DNA of 64,000 nt, from NCBI RefSeq assembly GCF_003343245.1, contig NZ_CP024901.1, positions 3,906,001-3,970,000 on the forward strand, written 5' to 3'. Source of the stretch: Photorhabdus laumondii subsp. laumondii. GTDB lineage: Bacteria > Pseudomonadota > Gammaproteobacteria > Enterobacterales > Enterobacteriaceae. Made by a program: the position numbers and the translations under genes. A model generated the notes under the pieces. The model had not been told where the DNA came from. It saw only the letters and a program-made list of their open reading frames with translations, and ran no database searches. Below are positions 1 through 9,766 of the stretch, piece after piece (within the stretch, counting starts at the first letter, position 1; each line of letters opens with the position of its first letter).

Positions 1-731
1 CAAAGATAACCGACTACCGAGGCAGAATAGCCCGCGTTTTCCCAGTAAATTGCACTAAAGCTGTAATATCCCGCGTGGGCACCTTGCAATAAAGCCACAC
101 ATAATAGGAATCGACGTACCGATTTTTCAGACAACAACTGTTTAAATGACACGACATCCACTTTGGCAGATTTGGTTTCACCAACCGGCATGATAGAGGG
201 CCTAAGCAATGTCACCAACAGCGTAGAGAAGACGCTAAACAATATCGTGATGAGGATGGCACGATGTCCCCAGACAGAGATTAATTCCCCGGTTAATGCT
301 GAACTGATAATAAAGGCAATTGAACCCCAAACCCGTATCTTGCCGTAATCAAAAGGAAATTGCTTTTGCCATGTTCCCGCCAGCGCATCACTCAGTGGCA
401 TCATCGGCGAAAAAAATAGATTGAAGCCAACCATGACGAACAGGAGCCACGCCCAATGATTTCCTAATGTAAAGCCAACAATGAAAACAAAGGTTATCAA
501 TGCTGATATACGTAGCGCAAAAATAAGTTTTGCGGGATCTTTAACTGTAGGTGCAATTAATAAACTGCCCAAAAAACGGGAAATCAAGCCTGCACCCAAT
601 AGAACCCCTATCATATCGTGCTCTATACCTTCACCCTGTAGCCAGATTGCCCAGAAAGGTAAAAATATCCCGTAAGAAAAGAAATATGTGAAGTAATCTA
701 ACGCCAGCCAGCGCGTCGATCGAATAACCAT
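1..731 (-). CDS. hcaT: HcaT-like MFS transporter (partial, 3' end outside window)
   Basis: This is the N-terminal part of a 12-helix major facilitator permease, by similarity the 3-phenylpropionate/proton symporter HcaT of the inner membrane. The reading frame stays open from the ATG at 729-731 to the window edge. The start is preceded by a strong GGGAGGA ribosome site. Translation begins MVIRSTRWLALDYFTYFFSY and later gives YWENAGYSASVVGYLW, both close to E. coli HcaT as I recall it. The last third of the protein is missing because the window ends. It lies next to glyA; no hca catabolic genes are visible, so the true substrate is uncertain. Confidence 0.85.
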   Translation of the reverse strand, partial: MVIRSTRWLALDYFTYFFSYGIFLPFWAIWLQGEGIEHDMIGVLLGAGLISRFLGSLLIAPTVKDPAKLIFALRISALITFVFIVGFTLGNHWAWLLFVMVGFNLFFSPMMPLSDALAGTWQKQFPFDYGKIRVWGSIAFIISSALTGELISVWGHRAILITILFSVFSTLLVTLLRPSIMPVGETKSAKVDVVSFKQLLSEKSVRRFLLCVALLQGAHAGYYSFSAIYWENAGYSASVVGYL

Positions 732-910
732 TAGTCCTCCCTGGTAAAAAATGCAAAAAAACCCGCCCTTAACTAACTTGATTAGCTCAAGAAATTAAGA
801 TATTGAGAGTTATCTTGAAGTGGATATCCCCCGGGGGGAAAATCCACGCATCACTCCTCAATATCTCACTTAAGCAAACGATGTTAGCCGGAACAGGTTT
901 TGTAATGAGC

Positions 911-1037
911 TATACCCGTCATCTTTCAAGTTGCCTCTTTGTTGGCTGCACTCGCTCACCCCAGTCACATAGTTACCTATGCTCCCAGGGATTCAATCCC
1001 TTGCCGTCGCGATGCATCTTGAAATCCATAGGGTATA
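911..1037 (+). repeat. ERIC element, 127 bp (copy 1)
   Basis: A full-length ERIC-type repeat runs from TATACCC to GGGTATA and contains the typical inner block TGCTCCCAGGGATTCA. It lies between hcaT and glyA, just beyond the 3' end of glyA. Plus strand here denotes the orientation that begins TATACCCGTCATCTTTCAAG. Confidence 0.9.
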
Positions 1038-1050
1038 TTAAAATTTTAAT

Positions 1051-2304
1051 TTATGCGTAAACCGGATATTTTGCGCAAATAGCCAAAACTTTCTGCTTAA
1101 TCATTTCAATGGTCACTTCATCATTGATGTTGTCCAATACATCACACATCCAGCCAGCCAATTCACGTGCTTCGGCTTGTTTAAAGCCACGGCGGGTAAT
1201 CGCAGGTGTACCAATACGCACACCAGAAGTCACAAATGGGCTCTTCGGATCATTAGGTACGCTATTTTTGTTTACCGTGATATTTGCACGACCCAATGCA
1301 GCATCGGCATCTTTACCAGTGATGTTTTTATCAACCAGATCCAGCAGGAACAAGTGATTTTCTGTACTACCAGAAACCACTTTGTAACCACGAGCCAAAA
1401 ACACTTCAACCATCGCTTTCGCGTTATCAGCAACCTGATGTTGATACGCTTTGAATTCTGGTTCCATTGCTTCTTTCAATGCCACCGCTTTGCCTGCAAT
1501 CACATGCATCAGAGGCCCCCCCTGACAACCAGGGAATACAGAAGAGTTCAGTTTTTTATACAACTCTTCGTCGCCACCTTTTGCCAAGATCAAACCACCA
1601 CGTGGACCCGCCAGTGTTTTATGCGTCGTGGTAGTAACGATGTGAGCATGAGGAACCGGGTTAGGATACACTCCTGCGGCGATTAGGCCAGCAACGTGTG
1701 CCATATCAACGAACAGGTAAGCACCAATGCTGTCTGCAATTTCACGCATTTTTGCCCAATCAACCACACCGGAGTAAGCCGAGAAACCACCGATAATCAT
1801 TTTTGGCTGGTGTTTTTCAGCTTGTGCCGCGATATCGTCATAATCGATTTTACCGCTTTCATCGATACCATAAGGCACAACGTTGTATAACTTACCAGAG
1901 AAGTTAACCGGAGAGCCGTGAGTCAAATGACCACCATGTGCCAAATTCATCCCCAGAATCGTATCGCCCGGTTGCAGCAAAGCCATATAAACTGCCGCAT
2001 TCGCCTGAGAACCAGAATGTGGCTGAACGTTGGCATAATCAGCACCAAACAGTGCCTTAGCACGATCGATAGCTAATTGTTCAACAACATCTACATATTC
2101 ACAACCACCGTAGTAGCGTTTACCCGGATAACCTTCAGCATATTTGTTAGTAAGTTGAGAGCCCTGTGCCTGCATAACTCTTGGGCTGGTATAGTTTTCA
2201 GAAGCAATTAACTCGATATGTTCTTCCTGACGAACAACTTCTTGCTCCATCGCCTGCCATAGTTCGGGATCATAACTAGCAATATTCATTTCACGCTTTA
2301 ACAT
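1051..2304 (-). CDS. glyA: Serine hydroxymethyltransferase
   Basis: PLP-dependent cytosolic enzyme that interconverts serine plus tetrahydrofolate with glycine plus 5,10-methylene-tetrahydrofolate, the main one-carbon source for purines, thymidylate and methionine. At 417 residues it has the length of the E. coli protein. The PLP lysine lies in [14 protein letters not shown], and [14 protein letters not shown] near the N-terminus is a family hallmark. It is divergent from hmp. A PurR-like box at 2415-2430 lies in the shared upstream region, as expected for a purine-regulated glyA. Confidence 0.97.
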   Translation of the reverse strand: MLKREMNIASYDPELWQAMEQEVVRQEEHIELIASENYTSPRVMQAQGSQLTNKYAEGYPGKRYYGGCEYVDVVEQLAIDRAKALFGADYANVQPHSGSQANAAVYMALLQPGDTILGMNLAHGGHLTHGSPVNFSGKLYNVVPYGIDESGKIDYDDIAAQAEKHQPKMIIGGFSAYSGVVDWAKMREIADSIGAYLFVDMAHVAGLIAAGVYPNPVPHAHIVTTTTHKTLAGPRGGLILAKGGDEELYKKLNSSVFPGCQGGPLMHVIAGKAVALKEAMEPEFKAYQHQVADNAKAMVEVFLARGYKVVSGSTENHLFLLDLVDKNITGKDADAALGRANITVNKNSVPNDPKSPFVTSGVRIGTPAITRRGFKQAEARELAGWMCDVLDNINDEVTIEMIKQKVLAICAKYPVYA

Positions 2305-2414
2305 TGGGTTCTCCTGACTCAGCTAACTTCTCTTCAAACAACACCCCCAAAGGGCCGAATGGCACACAGTGTAAACCCTTTTCACCGAATGAGATAGTCT
2401 TGACAAAATATTTT

Positions 2415-2430
2415 ACGCAAACGATTGCAT
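2415..2430. promoter_or_regulatory. Putative PurR operator of glyA
   Basis: ACGCAAACGATTGCAT matches the PurR consensus ACGCAAACGTTTTCNT at most positions. It lies about 110 bp upstream of the glyA start in the glyA-hmp intergenic region. PurR control of glyA is known in E. coli; here it is inferred from the motif. Confidence 0.65.
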
Positions 2431-2609
2431 ATCCATTACAAGCAAGGTATCGGTTCTAAATAGTGTAATGAAAATTACGCTACATTTTTCCTCATTTTGT
2501 CGGAATTTATGACCTAAAGTAGTCCTTTCCTTAGTGTAAATATCTTTTAGGGGCATTTTTTTCACCATAAAGACCACACGTTATATTTACAAAGTCCCCA
2601 AAAGGGTAT

Positions 2610-2632
2610 AAGTTGCATTTAAATTACATGTT
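2610..2632 (+). promoter_or_regulatory. Putative NsrR operator of hmp
   Basis: An imperfect palindrome, AAGTTGCATTT followed by AAATTACATGTT, resembles the NsrR site found upstream of enterobacterial hmp genes. It ends 43 bp before the hmp start. This would give nitric-oxide-responsive derepression. The call rests on motif similarity and position only. Confidence 0.55.
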
Positions 2633-2675
2633 ATAACTTTCATTACCCACTTGAAAGAAATTCAGGAGCTTCACC

Positions 2676-3866
2676 ATGCTGGATAACCAAACTATTGCAA
2701 CTGTCAAATCAACTATTCCCCTACTTTCCGCGACTGGCCCAAAACTGACAGCACATTTCTATGAGCGGATGTTTAAACATAATCCTGAGTTGAAAAACAT
2801 CTTTAATATGAGCCATCAGCTTAACGGCGATCAACGTGAAGCCTTGTTCAATGCGATCTGCGCCTATGCAGCCAATATTGATAACTTAAAGGTACTACTA
2901 CCCGCAGTGGAAAAGATCGCTCATAAACACGCGAGTTTGAATATTCAACCAGAGCATTATCAGATTGTCGGTACTCACCTGCTGGCAACGTTGAATGAAA
3001 TGTTCCAGCCGGGAAATGAAATTCTGGACGCCTGGGGAAAAGCTTACGGTGTGCTCGCTGATATTTTTATCAATCGTGAAGAGCAAATCTATCATAGTGG
3101 TGAATTAACAGATGGTGGCTGGCGTGGTTTACGCCCATTCCGTATCAACCGGAAAGAAGTAAAAAGTGAGGTCATTTGCAGCTTTGAATTTGCACCACAA
3201 GATGGTGGGAAAGTAATGGACTATAAGCCTGGCCAATATCTAAGTATTTATCTGCAAGATGATAGTTTTGCTAACCGAGAAATTCGCCAGTATTCACTAA
3301 CGGCAGCACCAAACGGCTCCAGCTACCGGATTGCGATTAAACGTGAGCCACAAGGAATCGTTTCCAACCATATGCACGATAAGATGCAAGAAGGCGATAC
3401 CGTCTGGCTGACCGCCCCACGCGGTGATTTTTTCCTTGATATTAAACCAGAAACGCCGGTTACTTTAATTTCTGCGGGGGTTGGCCTGACTCCCATGATG
3501 AGCATGTTGTATCACCTCCACCAGCAAAATCACAATAGCCCGATTAATTGGTTACATGCGGCGGAACACGGCGGTCATCACGCGTTTAGCCATGAAGTCG
3601 CAGCGATCGCGCAAGCAATGCCGAATTTTGCTGGCACAATTTGGTATCGCGAACCAAGGGATGAAGATCAACAAGGTATTCATTATCAACACAAAGGTTT
3701 TATGGATCTGACGGTTCTGAATGAGGCGTTGAAAACAGAAGGAATGCATTTCTATTTCTGTGGCCCAGTCGCCTTTATGCAATATGTCGCGAAGCAGTTA
3801 TTAGATATGGGGATAGATAAACAATTTATTCACTATGAATGTTTTGGTCCACATAAAGTGATTTAA
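2676..3866 (+). CDS. hmp: Flavohaemoglobin, nitric oxide dioxygenase
   Basis: Converts nitric oxide and oxygen to nitrate using NAD(P)H, protecting the cell from nitrosative stress. The 396-residue protein has the family layout: globin domain to about residue 140 (starts [17 protein letters not shown]), FAD-binding ferredoxin-reductase domain with RQYSLTAAP, and NAD-binding domain ending [11 protein letters not shown] and [16 protein letters not shown] precedes the ATG. An NsrR-like site lies upstream. About 105 bp covering the last codons and the downstream flank are repeated in diverged form at 14440-14546, on the far side of an accessory island. Confidence 0.97.
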   Translation: MLDNQTIATVKSTIPLLSATGPKLTAHFYERMFKHNPELKNIFNMSHQLNGDQREALFNAICAYAANIDNLKVLLPAVEKIAHKHASLNIQPEHYQIVGTHLLATLNEMFQPGNEILDAWGKAYGVLADIFINREEQIYHSGELTDGGWRGLRPFRINRKEVKSEVICSFEFAPQDGGKVMDYKPGQYLSIYLQDDSFANREIRQYSLTAAPNGSSYRIAIKREPQGIVSNHMHDKMQEGDTVWLTAPRGDFFLDIKPETPVTLISAGVGLTPMMSMLYHLHQQNHNSPINWLHAAEHGGHHAFSHEVAAIAQAMPNFAGTIWYREPRDEDQQGIHYQHKGFMDLTVLNEALKTEGMHFYFCGPVAFMQYVAKQLLDMGIDKQFIHYECFGPHKVI

Positions 3867-4521
3867 ATTTTCAACTTAATATTAAAAACGTTATAGGGTG
3901 ATAATAGCCAATAAAGTGAACTGAACAGAAACTATTTTTAATTTATGGGGTTCTGATATTCATGTTTATTGAATGTGCTTAATATGACTGAAAAAACCAA
4001 TTCATCATTATCTTAGAGACCTTATGGCGTTTGTTTATCGTGGAGCCCGTCCTATTGGACGTCAGCTCCTTACGATTCATTTTCATAAAATAAATCTCTC
4101 GGATTTGACTATTCTCATGTTTAGTTATAATGATAGATATATTAAATGAGTTAATATATTAGCGATTAAAATTGAATAAATGAGATGTAATACGGAAGTT
4201 ACTTTAATTATTTGTACTGATTCAGTTCTAACAGCCCATTCTAACAGGGCTGCTTTATTTTCCCTTGTTCATAGTAAAGAGGAACCTGGACGGTACTCCG
4301 ACAAAAGACGCTACAGTTTGGCCTGAATACGACGGTGTGGCTCCACATTTTTGTTGCTGATGTTCCAGATAGCGCAGGGCCACGAACAAATTGTTCTCAA
4401 ATCCAGAAACGAAGTCGTTCATTTGCTTGTTGGAGATCGTGTCCTACCCACAACACGGGGTAATGGGAGCGAAGCTACAATATGACGACATTTGTCTTGG
4501 ATGGGGCTCTGACAACCATGA
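3867..4521. other. Gene-poor left end of the hmp-linked island
   Basis: No convincing gene is seen. A short hairpin, AGCCC at 4233 with GGGCT at 4247 followed by a T-rich stretch, could be a weak terminator. A minus-strand frame from about 4428 starting MNDFVSGFENNLFVALRY (about 55 codons) is open, but has no recognisable family and no strong start signal. Confidence 0.4.
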
Positions 4522-4944
4522 TCAGCTTAACGCCTCAAATATCATGTCCATCGAAAACCCCTTGTACTGGAGGTAGCGAATCTGTTTGTTTTTTTCTTTG
4601 GCTTCTGATACCACCGCATCACCAAATTTACTGACTTTCAGGTCCCTTGCCATGGCATACCAGTCCACATCCACTTTCTCCAGCATCTGCTCGACCAACT
4701 CCTGAGAAAAACCTTTTTGCCTGATCTCCTGTTTGATTCTGGCCGGGCCATGTTTTTTTCGAACATGTTTATCAATCAGGCGGTTATCATCCAGATAACC
4801 ACACTCACCCAGTCTCGACAACGCCCTGTCGATATTCTCTCTGTTTTCCGTCATCTTACTCAGAGCCCGTGTCAACTCACCGGATGCGTAATCCCGCCTT
4901 GCCAGCAGTGACACCGCGTGGTCATACAGTTCCTGTGATGTCAT
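4522..4944 (-). CDS. RecX-family protein, island-borne paralogue
   Basis: A 140-residue RecX-like protein. Recognisable segments are RRDYASGELTRALSK, CGYLDDNRLIDKH, GPARIKQEIRQKGFS, DVDWYAMARDLKVSKFG and the C-terminal IRYLQYKGFSMDMIFEAL, which follow the three-repeat helical pattern of RecX. Family RecX proteins bind RecA filaments and limit recombinase and LexA-cleavage activity. The start overlaps the stop of the upstream DUF6880 gene by 4 bp (ATGA), implying translational coupling. It is not beside recA, where the chromosomal recX normally lies, so it is probably an accessory modulator carried by the island. Confidence 0.8.
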   Translation of the reverse strand: MTSQELYDHAVSLLARRDYASGELTRALSKMTENRENIDRALSRLGECGYLDDNRLIDKHVRKKHGPARIKQEIRQKGFSQELVEQMLEKVDVDWYAMARDLKVSKFGDAVVSEAKEKNKQIRYLQYKGFSMDMIFEALS

Positions 4945-6335
4945 GAGGCATCTCCGCTGTAGCGTAGGCCGTCCTTTCCTACGGATAATCCTTTGATTTT
5001 ATCTGTCATCAGCGGCCAGAGTGCGGTTTTACGTTTATGTTGTTCGTAGAGAGTTCTGAGGTAGCCCTCTGTTTCCGGAAGCTGAGGGCAATCCTCCAGA
5101 CCTTCGCCATAATCGATGGCTTTTTTCATGTCTGAGGCGGCATAGCTGTAATACTTGCTTTTTGATTTCTGAATGTTGTCCTCCACCAAAAAGCGGCGCA
5201 AAAGGGTCGCCGTATGCGCATAGCCGTGTTTATACAGGGTACTGGATAATGTCCGTAAATATGAATGGGTGATATAAGCCAGCGAGTCGGCGAGGTTGTT
5301 TTTTGGCGTGCCCATAATGCAGGCGTCGATTAAGTCATACCGTTCAATGTCTGATGCAAAACAGACATATGGCGCTAATCCTGTATCTTTTGCTATTTTC
5401 AGGAATGCCGGGCTGTGATCGACATCTTTTTCAGCAGCTTTTGTGTACAGATGATAAAAACGGGTATCACCTTGAAAGGTGAATGCTGTAATACAGTGGG
5501 CTTTGGCCTCTTCTTTTCTCCCTTCCTCAATCAGGGCCTGAATGAATAGTTCATTCCATATGATATTATCTGTGATATCCTCATCGTCATTCCGCTGACT
5601 TTTTAATACGGCGAGTGCATCATCGGACCGCAGTTCTTCCATAAGTAATCTGGCATAATCAAAATAATGGGTGGAATGGCAAAACTCATCGTTTTTAAAC
5701 GCCATCGTCAGAAAATCCAAGTCTTTCATTATCATGCTGAGACCCAAAGCTTCCCGGTGGAGTTTTTTTTGATAATACATGTCACGAATTATACGTAAAA
5801 TATCTGTACCGAGTAAGGCGCGGTATTTTTTAAAGATTTCAATCCCAAAATAAAATTCTCTTTCAACAACGGTGAATATTTTTTTAGCAATGAATGCAGG
5901 ATCGTTGTTTTTTTGCGCTCCCAGTGATTTCATCCACGCATCCAACAAAATGGTGTAGTAGTCCATCCAACTTCCGCTGGAGGTGTCCACGTTACCGGTG
6001 AATTTTTCGAACTCAAGCATCATTTTTACGCTCAGACTTTCCACCTGCTCGGGGAGCGCGTGGGCGATACCCACAAGGGGGGTCGCTATACTGCGTGTCA
6101 GCTCGTCAAAAAAGGCATCGGCATCATAGTAATCATAAAAACGTTTGCTTTTGGCGCGTCGGACATACTCCTTCTCGACGGCTTTGAGTACCTCCGCTGC
6201 CGATAACAGATACCCGTTCACCAGTGCGTTCCTGGCCTGTTTATTATCCTGTATCAGGTCATGAATGATATTGAGTAGCACGTCATGACCCATCTCTGAA
6301 AGCTGTGCGGTTTGTTTTTTTGTTAACGATACCAT
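4941..6335 (-). CDS. DUF6880-like helical protein
   Basis: A soluble protein of about 464 residues that looks all-helical and rich in short hydrophobic and charged repeats, with no membrane segment or signal peptide. The N-terminal region (SLTKKQTAQLSEMG, then FYDYYDADAFFDELTRSI and NVDTSSGSWMDYYTILLDAW) fits my memory of the DUF6880 family, whose function is unknown. I chose the ATG at 6333-6335 because GAGGAG lies just upstream; an ATG 33 bp further upstream lacks this. The gene is coupled by ATGA overlap to the RecX-like gene and follows a serine recombinase gene on the same strand. Confidence 0.7.
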   Translation of the reverse strand: MVSLTKKQTAQLSEMGHDVLLNIIHDLIQDNKQARNALVNGYLLSAAEVLKAVEKEYVRRAKSKRFYDYYDADAFFDELTRSIATPLVGIAHALPEQVESLSVKMMLEFEKFTGNVDTSSGSWMDYYTILLDAWMKSLGAQKNNDPAFIAKKIFTVVEREFYFGIEIFKKYRALLGTDILRIIRDMYYQKKLHREALGLSMIMKDLDFLTMAFKNDEFCHSTHYFDYARLLMEELRSDDALAVLKSQRNDDEDITDNIIWNELFIQALIEEGRKEEAKAHCITAFTFQGDTRFYHLYTKAAEKDVDHSPAFLKIAKDTGLAPYVCFASDIERYDLIDACIMGTPKNNLADSLAYITHSYLRTLSSTLYKHGYAHTATLLRRFLVEDNIQKSKSKYYSYAASDMKKAIDYGEGLEDCPQLPETEGYLRTLYEQHKRKTALWPLMTDKIKGLSVGKDGLRYSGDAS

Positions 6336-6394
6336 GAAACTCCTCGTGGGGCAGGCTGTATGAAACACCAGGGCGAATTATTTGCCCCTTCAAG

Positions 6395-6976
6395 TTATAA
6401 AATCATCCCGGCTTTTATTCTGTGAATGGTTTGCCGAGCTGTACTGAACTGACGGGCAACAGCACTGATGCTGTCTCCAGCTTTCAGACGAATGATCACC
6501 GCCTGCTGCTGTTCCTCATTTAATGCAGGTGGACGCCCGAAGCGTTTTCCTGCCACTTTTGCTCTGGCAATACCAGAATGAGTGCGTTCAAGAAGCAAAT
6601 CACGTTCGAACTCAGCCACCGCCGAAATGACCTGCATGGTCATTTTCCCTGCCGGGCTGGTAAGATCAACTCCGCCCAGCGCCAGGCAGTGAACCCGAAT
6701 ATCTGACTTTGCCAGCAGCTCTACTGTCTTTCGTACGTCCATCGCATTGCGCCCCAGACGGTCAAGTTTGGTGACAATCAGTACGTCGCCATTTTCCATA
6801 CGATCAAGCAACCGGGCAAAACCGGGACGTTCGCTGGCGGCCACCGAACCGCTGATTTGCTCCTCAATCAGTCGCTGGGGTCTGATGGCAAAACCAGCCG
6901 CCTCAATTTCCCTGCGCTGATTTTCGGTGGTCTGTTCGAGAGTGGAGACCCGGCAGTAGGCAAAAACTCGTGACAT
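6395..6976 (-). CDS. Serine recombinase (Tn3-type resolvase/invertase family)
   Basis: A 193-residue site-specific recombinase. The catalytic serine is in [11 protein letters not shown] near residue 10. The catalytic domain continues with [30 protein letters not shown] and the hinge [16 protein letters not shown]. The C-terminal helix-turn-helix ends [20 protein letters not shown]. Length and layout match small resolvases of Tn3-type transposons and plasmids. The upstream region has repeated TGTACGAAA-type motifs typical of a res site. No Tn3-family transposase gene is visible, so it is either a transposon remnant or an island resolution gene. Confidence 0.92.
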   Translation of the reverse strand: MSRVFAYCRVSTLEQTTENQRREIEAAGFAIRPQRLIEEQISGSVAASERPGFARLLDRMENGDVLIVTKLDRLGRNAMDVRKTVELLAKSDIRVHCLALGGVDLTSPAGKMTMQVISAVAEFERDLLLERTHSGIARAKVAGKRFGRPPALNEEQQQAVIIRLKAGDSISAVARQFSTARQTIHRIKAGMIL

Positions 6977-6992
6977 AGTGAAAATTCCTGTA

Positions 6993-7097
6993 CGTAATGG
7001 ATGTCCGAATTATAATGCATGTACGAAATATAATGCATGTACGAAATAAATTATACTTACTTTCGTACATCTTTTGCAGAGGGTGTACGAAACCGGT
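6993..7097. promoter_or_regulatory. Putative res site / recombinase operator
   Basis: Immediately upstream of the recombinase gene are several copies of an octamer-based motif: TGTCCGAATTATA, TGTACGAAATATA, TGTACGAAATAAATTATA, an inverted TTTCGTACATC and a further TGTACGAAA. This spaced, partly inverted arrangement is typical of subsites bound by resolvases and would also autoregulate the gene. Confidence 0.6.
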
Positions 7098-7323
7098 GGG
7101 TTTGCGGCAACTTTGTATCTGGCGTTACTCCATCGAATGACGTTGTTGTTAAGCGCCCTCTACGGCTTGGTATTTTTGGAAAACGACTGATATGCGCGAA
7201 GAGCTTAACCGGCTAGCCGAAGTGCAGTTGCTGCGCTGTGGACGTGTGCCGATTGAACAATTCTGGGATTGATGCTGGTGGCGGGTATATCTTAATGGTT
7301 ACTCGCCTTCAGTTAAGCGTGGT
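7098..7323. other. Intergenic segment with a short open frame
   Basis: No supported gene. A plus-strand frame from 7192 reads MREELNRLAEVQLLRCGRV and stops after 26 codons. It resembles a fragment of a larger coding region rather than a complete gene. Its source is not recognised. Confidence 0.3.
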
Positions 7324-7650
7324 TCATGAAATTTCGTGTCGTTCGAGGAACACAACATCACCTACAACAAAGTCACTTCCTACTAAATGGGAACCGACAA
7401 GATACTCGCACGCGATGTAATTGACCGGATACTCTTTCCGCTTACCGTCTTCATCGCAAAGCATATAGCAGTATTCTTTTCCGTTGATGTTTAGCGGTGG
7501 CCGCAGCGTTACCATTTCAAGATACCCGCCCACAAAATTAGTGAGATCCTGAACATCAAACTCGCCCTCCATGCCCTTATTTGCCGGGAAGTCCTCGGCA
7601 AAAACCTCTTTGGTTGTACGATCTGCTTTAACCAGAAAAGCCATATCCAT
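7324..7650 (-). CDS. DUF3846-like small protein
   Basis: A 108-residue protein beginning MDMAFLVKADRTTKEVF. The block LTNFVGGYLEMVTL followed by EYCYMLCDEDGKRKEYPVN and a C-terminal GDVVFLER fits the DUF3846 family found on phages and plasmids, of unknown function. I use the ATG at 7650, which has AAGGA six bases upstream, rather than the longer frame from 7746. It is on the same strand as the recombinase, DUF6880 and RecX-like genes but is separated from them by the res-like region. Confidence 0.6.
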   Translation of the reverse strand: MDMAFLVKADRTTKEVFAEDFPANKGMEGEFDVQDLTNFVGGYLEMVTLRPPLNINGKEYCYMLCDEDGKRKEYPVNYIACEYLVGSHLVGSDFVVGDVVFLERHEIS

Positions 7651-8436
7651 TATTCCTTTCAAGCAAAACGTTGAATCAATCATAGCAGACCGAAACACTG
7701 CCCCGAACAGGAAAAACTGTTTTTTTACTGTCATACTTGGGGGCAATCATACACATACACCCAAATCACCCTCACAAAGAACCTAAGGAATGATGAAGTT
7801 TTTGCTAAAGAAAACAAAATCGTGGATATCTTCAGGCTATGGTTACTTTAAAAGAACTTTACTGCTGCGTGTCGATGACTTTGTGCCTCTCTGGCATCAG
7901 CAATTCATTAAGGATAGATTACGTCAGCTTAATCGACCGTCTTTTCTTTCTCTCAGCTAAGTGATGACGCTCCTTATCTTATTTCACATCAGTCATTACC
8001 AGAATCTTAAATCCTTTTACTTTGAGTATGTAACACCTTATTTCCAGAAAGAATTCCCCGGATTAGTCAGTTATACTCGAATGCTCGCACTGAAAAAAAG
8101 AGCGTTCACCCCTTTTCATTGCCCAAGGCTAAGACAGCAAAGATGGCTTTTATTGATTCGACCAGAATAGCGGTATGCCATAACTTGCGTCGGGTCTTTG
8201 ATGACGTAGTGAGTCGAGGAAAAAGCAGTACAGGCTGGTTCTATGGCTTTAAACTTCTCTTGGTTATCCATGATTGCAGGGAGTTTTTGGAGGTCAAATT
8301 GATCCCGGTAATACGAATGATAGTCAACCGGTCAAACAGTGAGTGAAAAGGTTAAGTGGATATGGAGATAAAGGTTATCTTTCACAAGCCCTGTGTGAAG
8401 ACCTGGCTGTGGAAGGAGTTACGTTGGTGACGAATA

Positions 8437-9533
8437 TACCCAAGAAACTTCAAGATGCAGTTTTTAGCACCTGAAAATGGTCGTTAATTCTAGACATCAG
8501 CGAGTCCGCTATATCCGGTAGCGTTGTGGTGAAAAATTTGAAGACGTTGTCTCGAAATTCATGTTTATCCGCGAAATAACGGTTATTTCGAACCTGTTCA
8601 TTCATGACCTTCCATAATCGTTCTATCGGGTTTAAATTTGGACTATAGGGAGGAAGGTAATGTAACTCAATATTGCTAACATAAGCCCACTCCTTCACAA
8701 GATGAGCTTTGTTGTAACCCGCTCCATCCACAATAAGGTGAATTTTTTGATGATAGTCAGGATAAGACTTTCTTATTTCATTGAAAAAACAGCAAATGTT
8801 GTAGTCGTTGATGGTCTGATATTCCTGGAACACCGTACGACCAATGGCATTCAGGTTGAGGGCGCCCAATATATTCAGGCGAGTCCGGCTTCCTGTTGTT
8901 TTGACGGTTTTTTTCTCGCCTTTTCGCATCCAGCCATAACTGAGTTTGGTGCCTTGAGTCGGGTGAACAGCATCAAGAAAAAGGATGGGTTCGTCTTTCG
9001 CTGTGACTTTAAGATTCTCATAATATTCAATAAATTGTCGCTGTTTTTCTGCGTCGAATTTATGAGGGACGCCACAAGGTTTTTTATAAGAAAAACCCTG
9101 ACGGTGTAGCCATTTATTCATGCCGGGAATGCTAAAGGTAATATTCCAGAGCTGAGCAACATAGGCCACGATTTCATGGGTGTGATGGAAAAGATGTTGA
9201 GATAAGTGATTGATTAAAAAATCAGTTTGTTCTCGGGAAAGCAAACTATCAGACCCTCCATTATCAGATTTAAGTTTACCTTGATTAAGGTAATCACTGA
9301 TATGGCGGTTAACGGTCATTTCATGAAGACGCAGGGCCTGAGCGATCATCACTGAACTCCAGCCTTCAGAGGCCAGCAGGACCGCTTTGATGCGATCACA
9401 CTCCCTCTTATCACGGCAGGTGTGATGGAGATGTTCAAGTTCGGCTTTTTGTTCATCGGTAATGAATATTTTCATAGCGAGGATAATGATCTCCATTTCG
9501 GATAAAATCAAGCATCTTCAATGATTACGGGTA
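8437..9533 (-). mobile_element. IS630-family insertion sequence with TA target duplication
   Basis: A 1097-bp element bounded by TACCC and GGGTA, with TA duplicated at 8435-8436 and 9534-9535. The ends form imperfect inverted repeats: TATACCCAAGAAACTTCAAG on the left, and TATACCCGTAATCATTGAAG read inward from the right. It carries a single transposase gene. TA target choice is the family hallmark. The ends closely resemble the two ends of the ERIC repeats in this window. Confidence 0.92.
8450..9475 (-). CDS. IS630-family transposase
   Basis: A DDE transposase of about 341 residues. The N-terminal helix-turn-helix region includes SSVMIAQALRLHEMTVNRHI. The catalytic core shows LFLDAVHPTQG (first Asp), HLIVDGAGYNKAH (second Asp) and LPPYSPNLNPIERLW (Glu), the usual IS630/Tc1-like triad. 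It appears intact and full length. I took the ATG at 9475 (MKIFITDEQKAELEHLH); in-frame starts up to 9511 are possible and lie within the element. It may recognise ERIC ends as well as its own. Confidence 0.93.
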   Translation of the reverse strand: MKIFITDEQKAELEHLHHTCRDKRECDRIKAVLLASEGWSSVMIAQALRLHEMTVNRHISDYLNQGKLKSDNGGSDSLLSREQTDFLINHLSQHLFHHTHEIVAYVAQLWNITFSIPGMNKWLHRQGFSYKKPCGVPHKFDAEKQRQFIEYYENLKVTAKDEPILFLDAVHPTQGTKLSYGWMRKGEKKTVKTTGSRTRLNILGALNLNAIGRTVFQEYQTINDYNICCFFNEIRKSYPDYHQKIHLIVDGAGYNKAHLVKEWAYVSNIELHYLPPYSPNLNPIERLWKVMNEQVRNNRYFADKHEFRDNVFKFFTTTLPDIADSLMSRINDHFQVLKTAS

Positions 9534-9766
9534 TATACGCAAAAATATGAAAGCCAAAGCTTTATTACTATGGGATAACCTGATGTTAAAAAAATGTTTT
9601 GTGGTAGAGACCGTAGTGAATCAGTTGAAAAATATTTCTCAAATAGCACACTCAAGACATCGTAGTGTTCTCGGCTTTCTGCTGGAAGTCGTGTCAGGAT
9701 TAATTGCCTACACTTTTCAACACAAAAAGCCGAGCTTAAATTTACGTAATTTTGAAATAGCTATCC

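Noticed and set aside
803..1060. Open frame of 85 codons downstream of glyA
   Set aside because: Most of it translates an ERIC repeat. The same ERIC-derived peptide appears in frames at 48180, 50573 and 57946, so it is not a gene.
4391..4576. Short plus-strand frame overlapping the end of the RecX-like gene
   Set aside because: It converges into the RecX-like coding region, has no ribosome site and no recognisable product.
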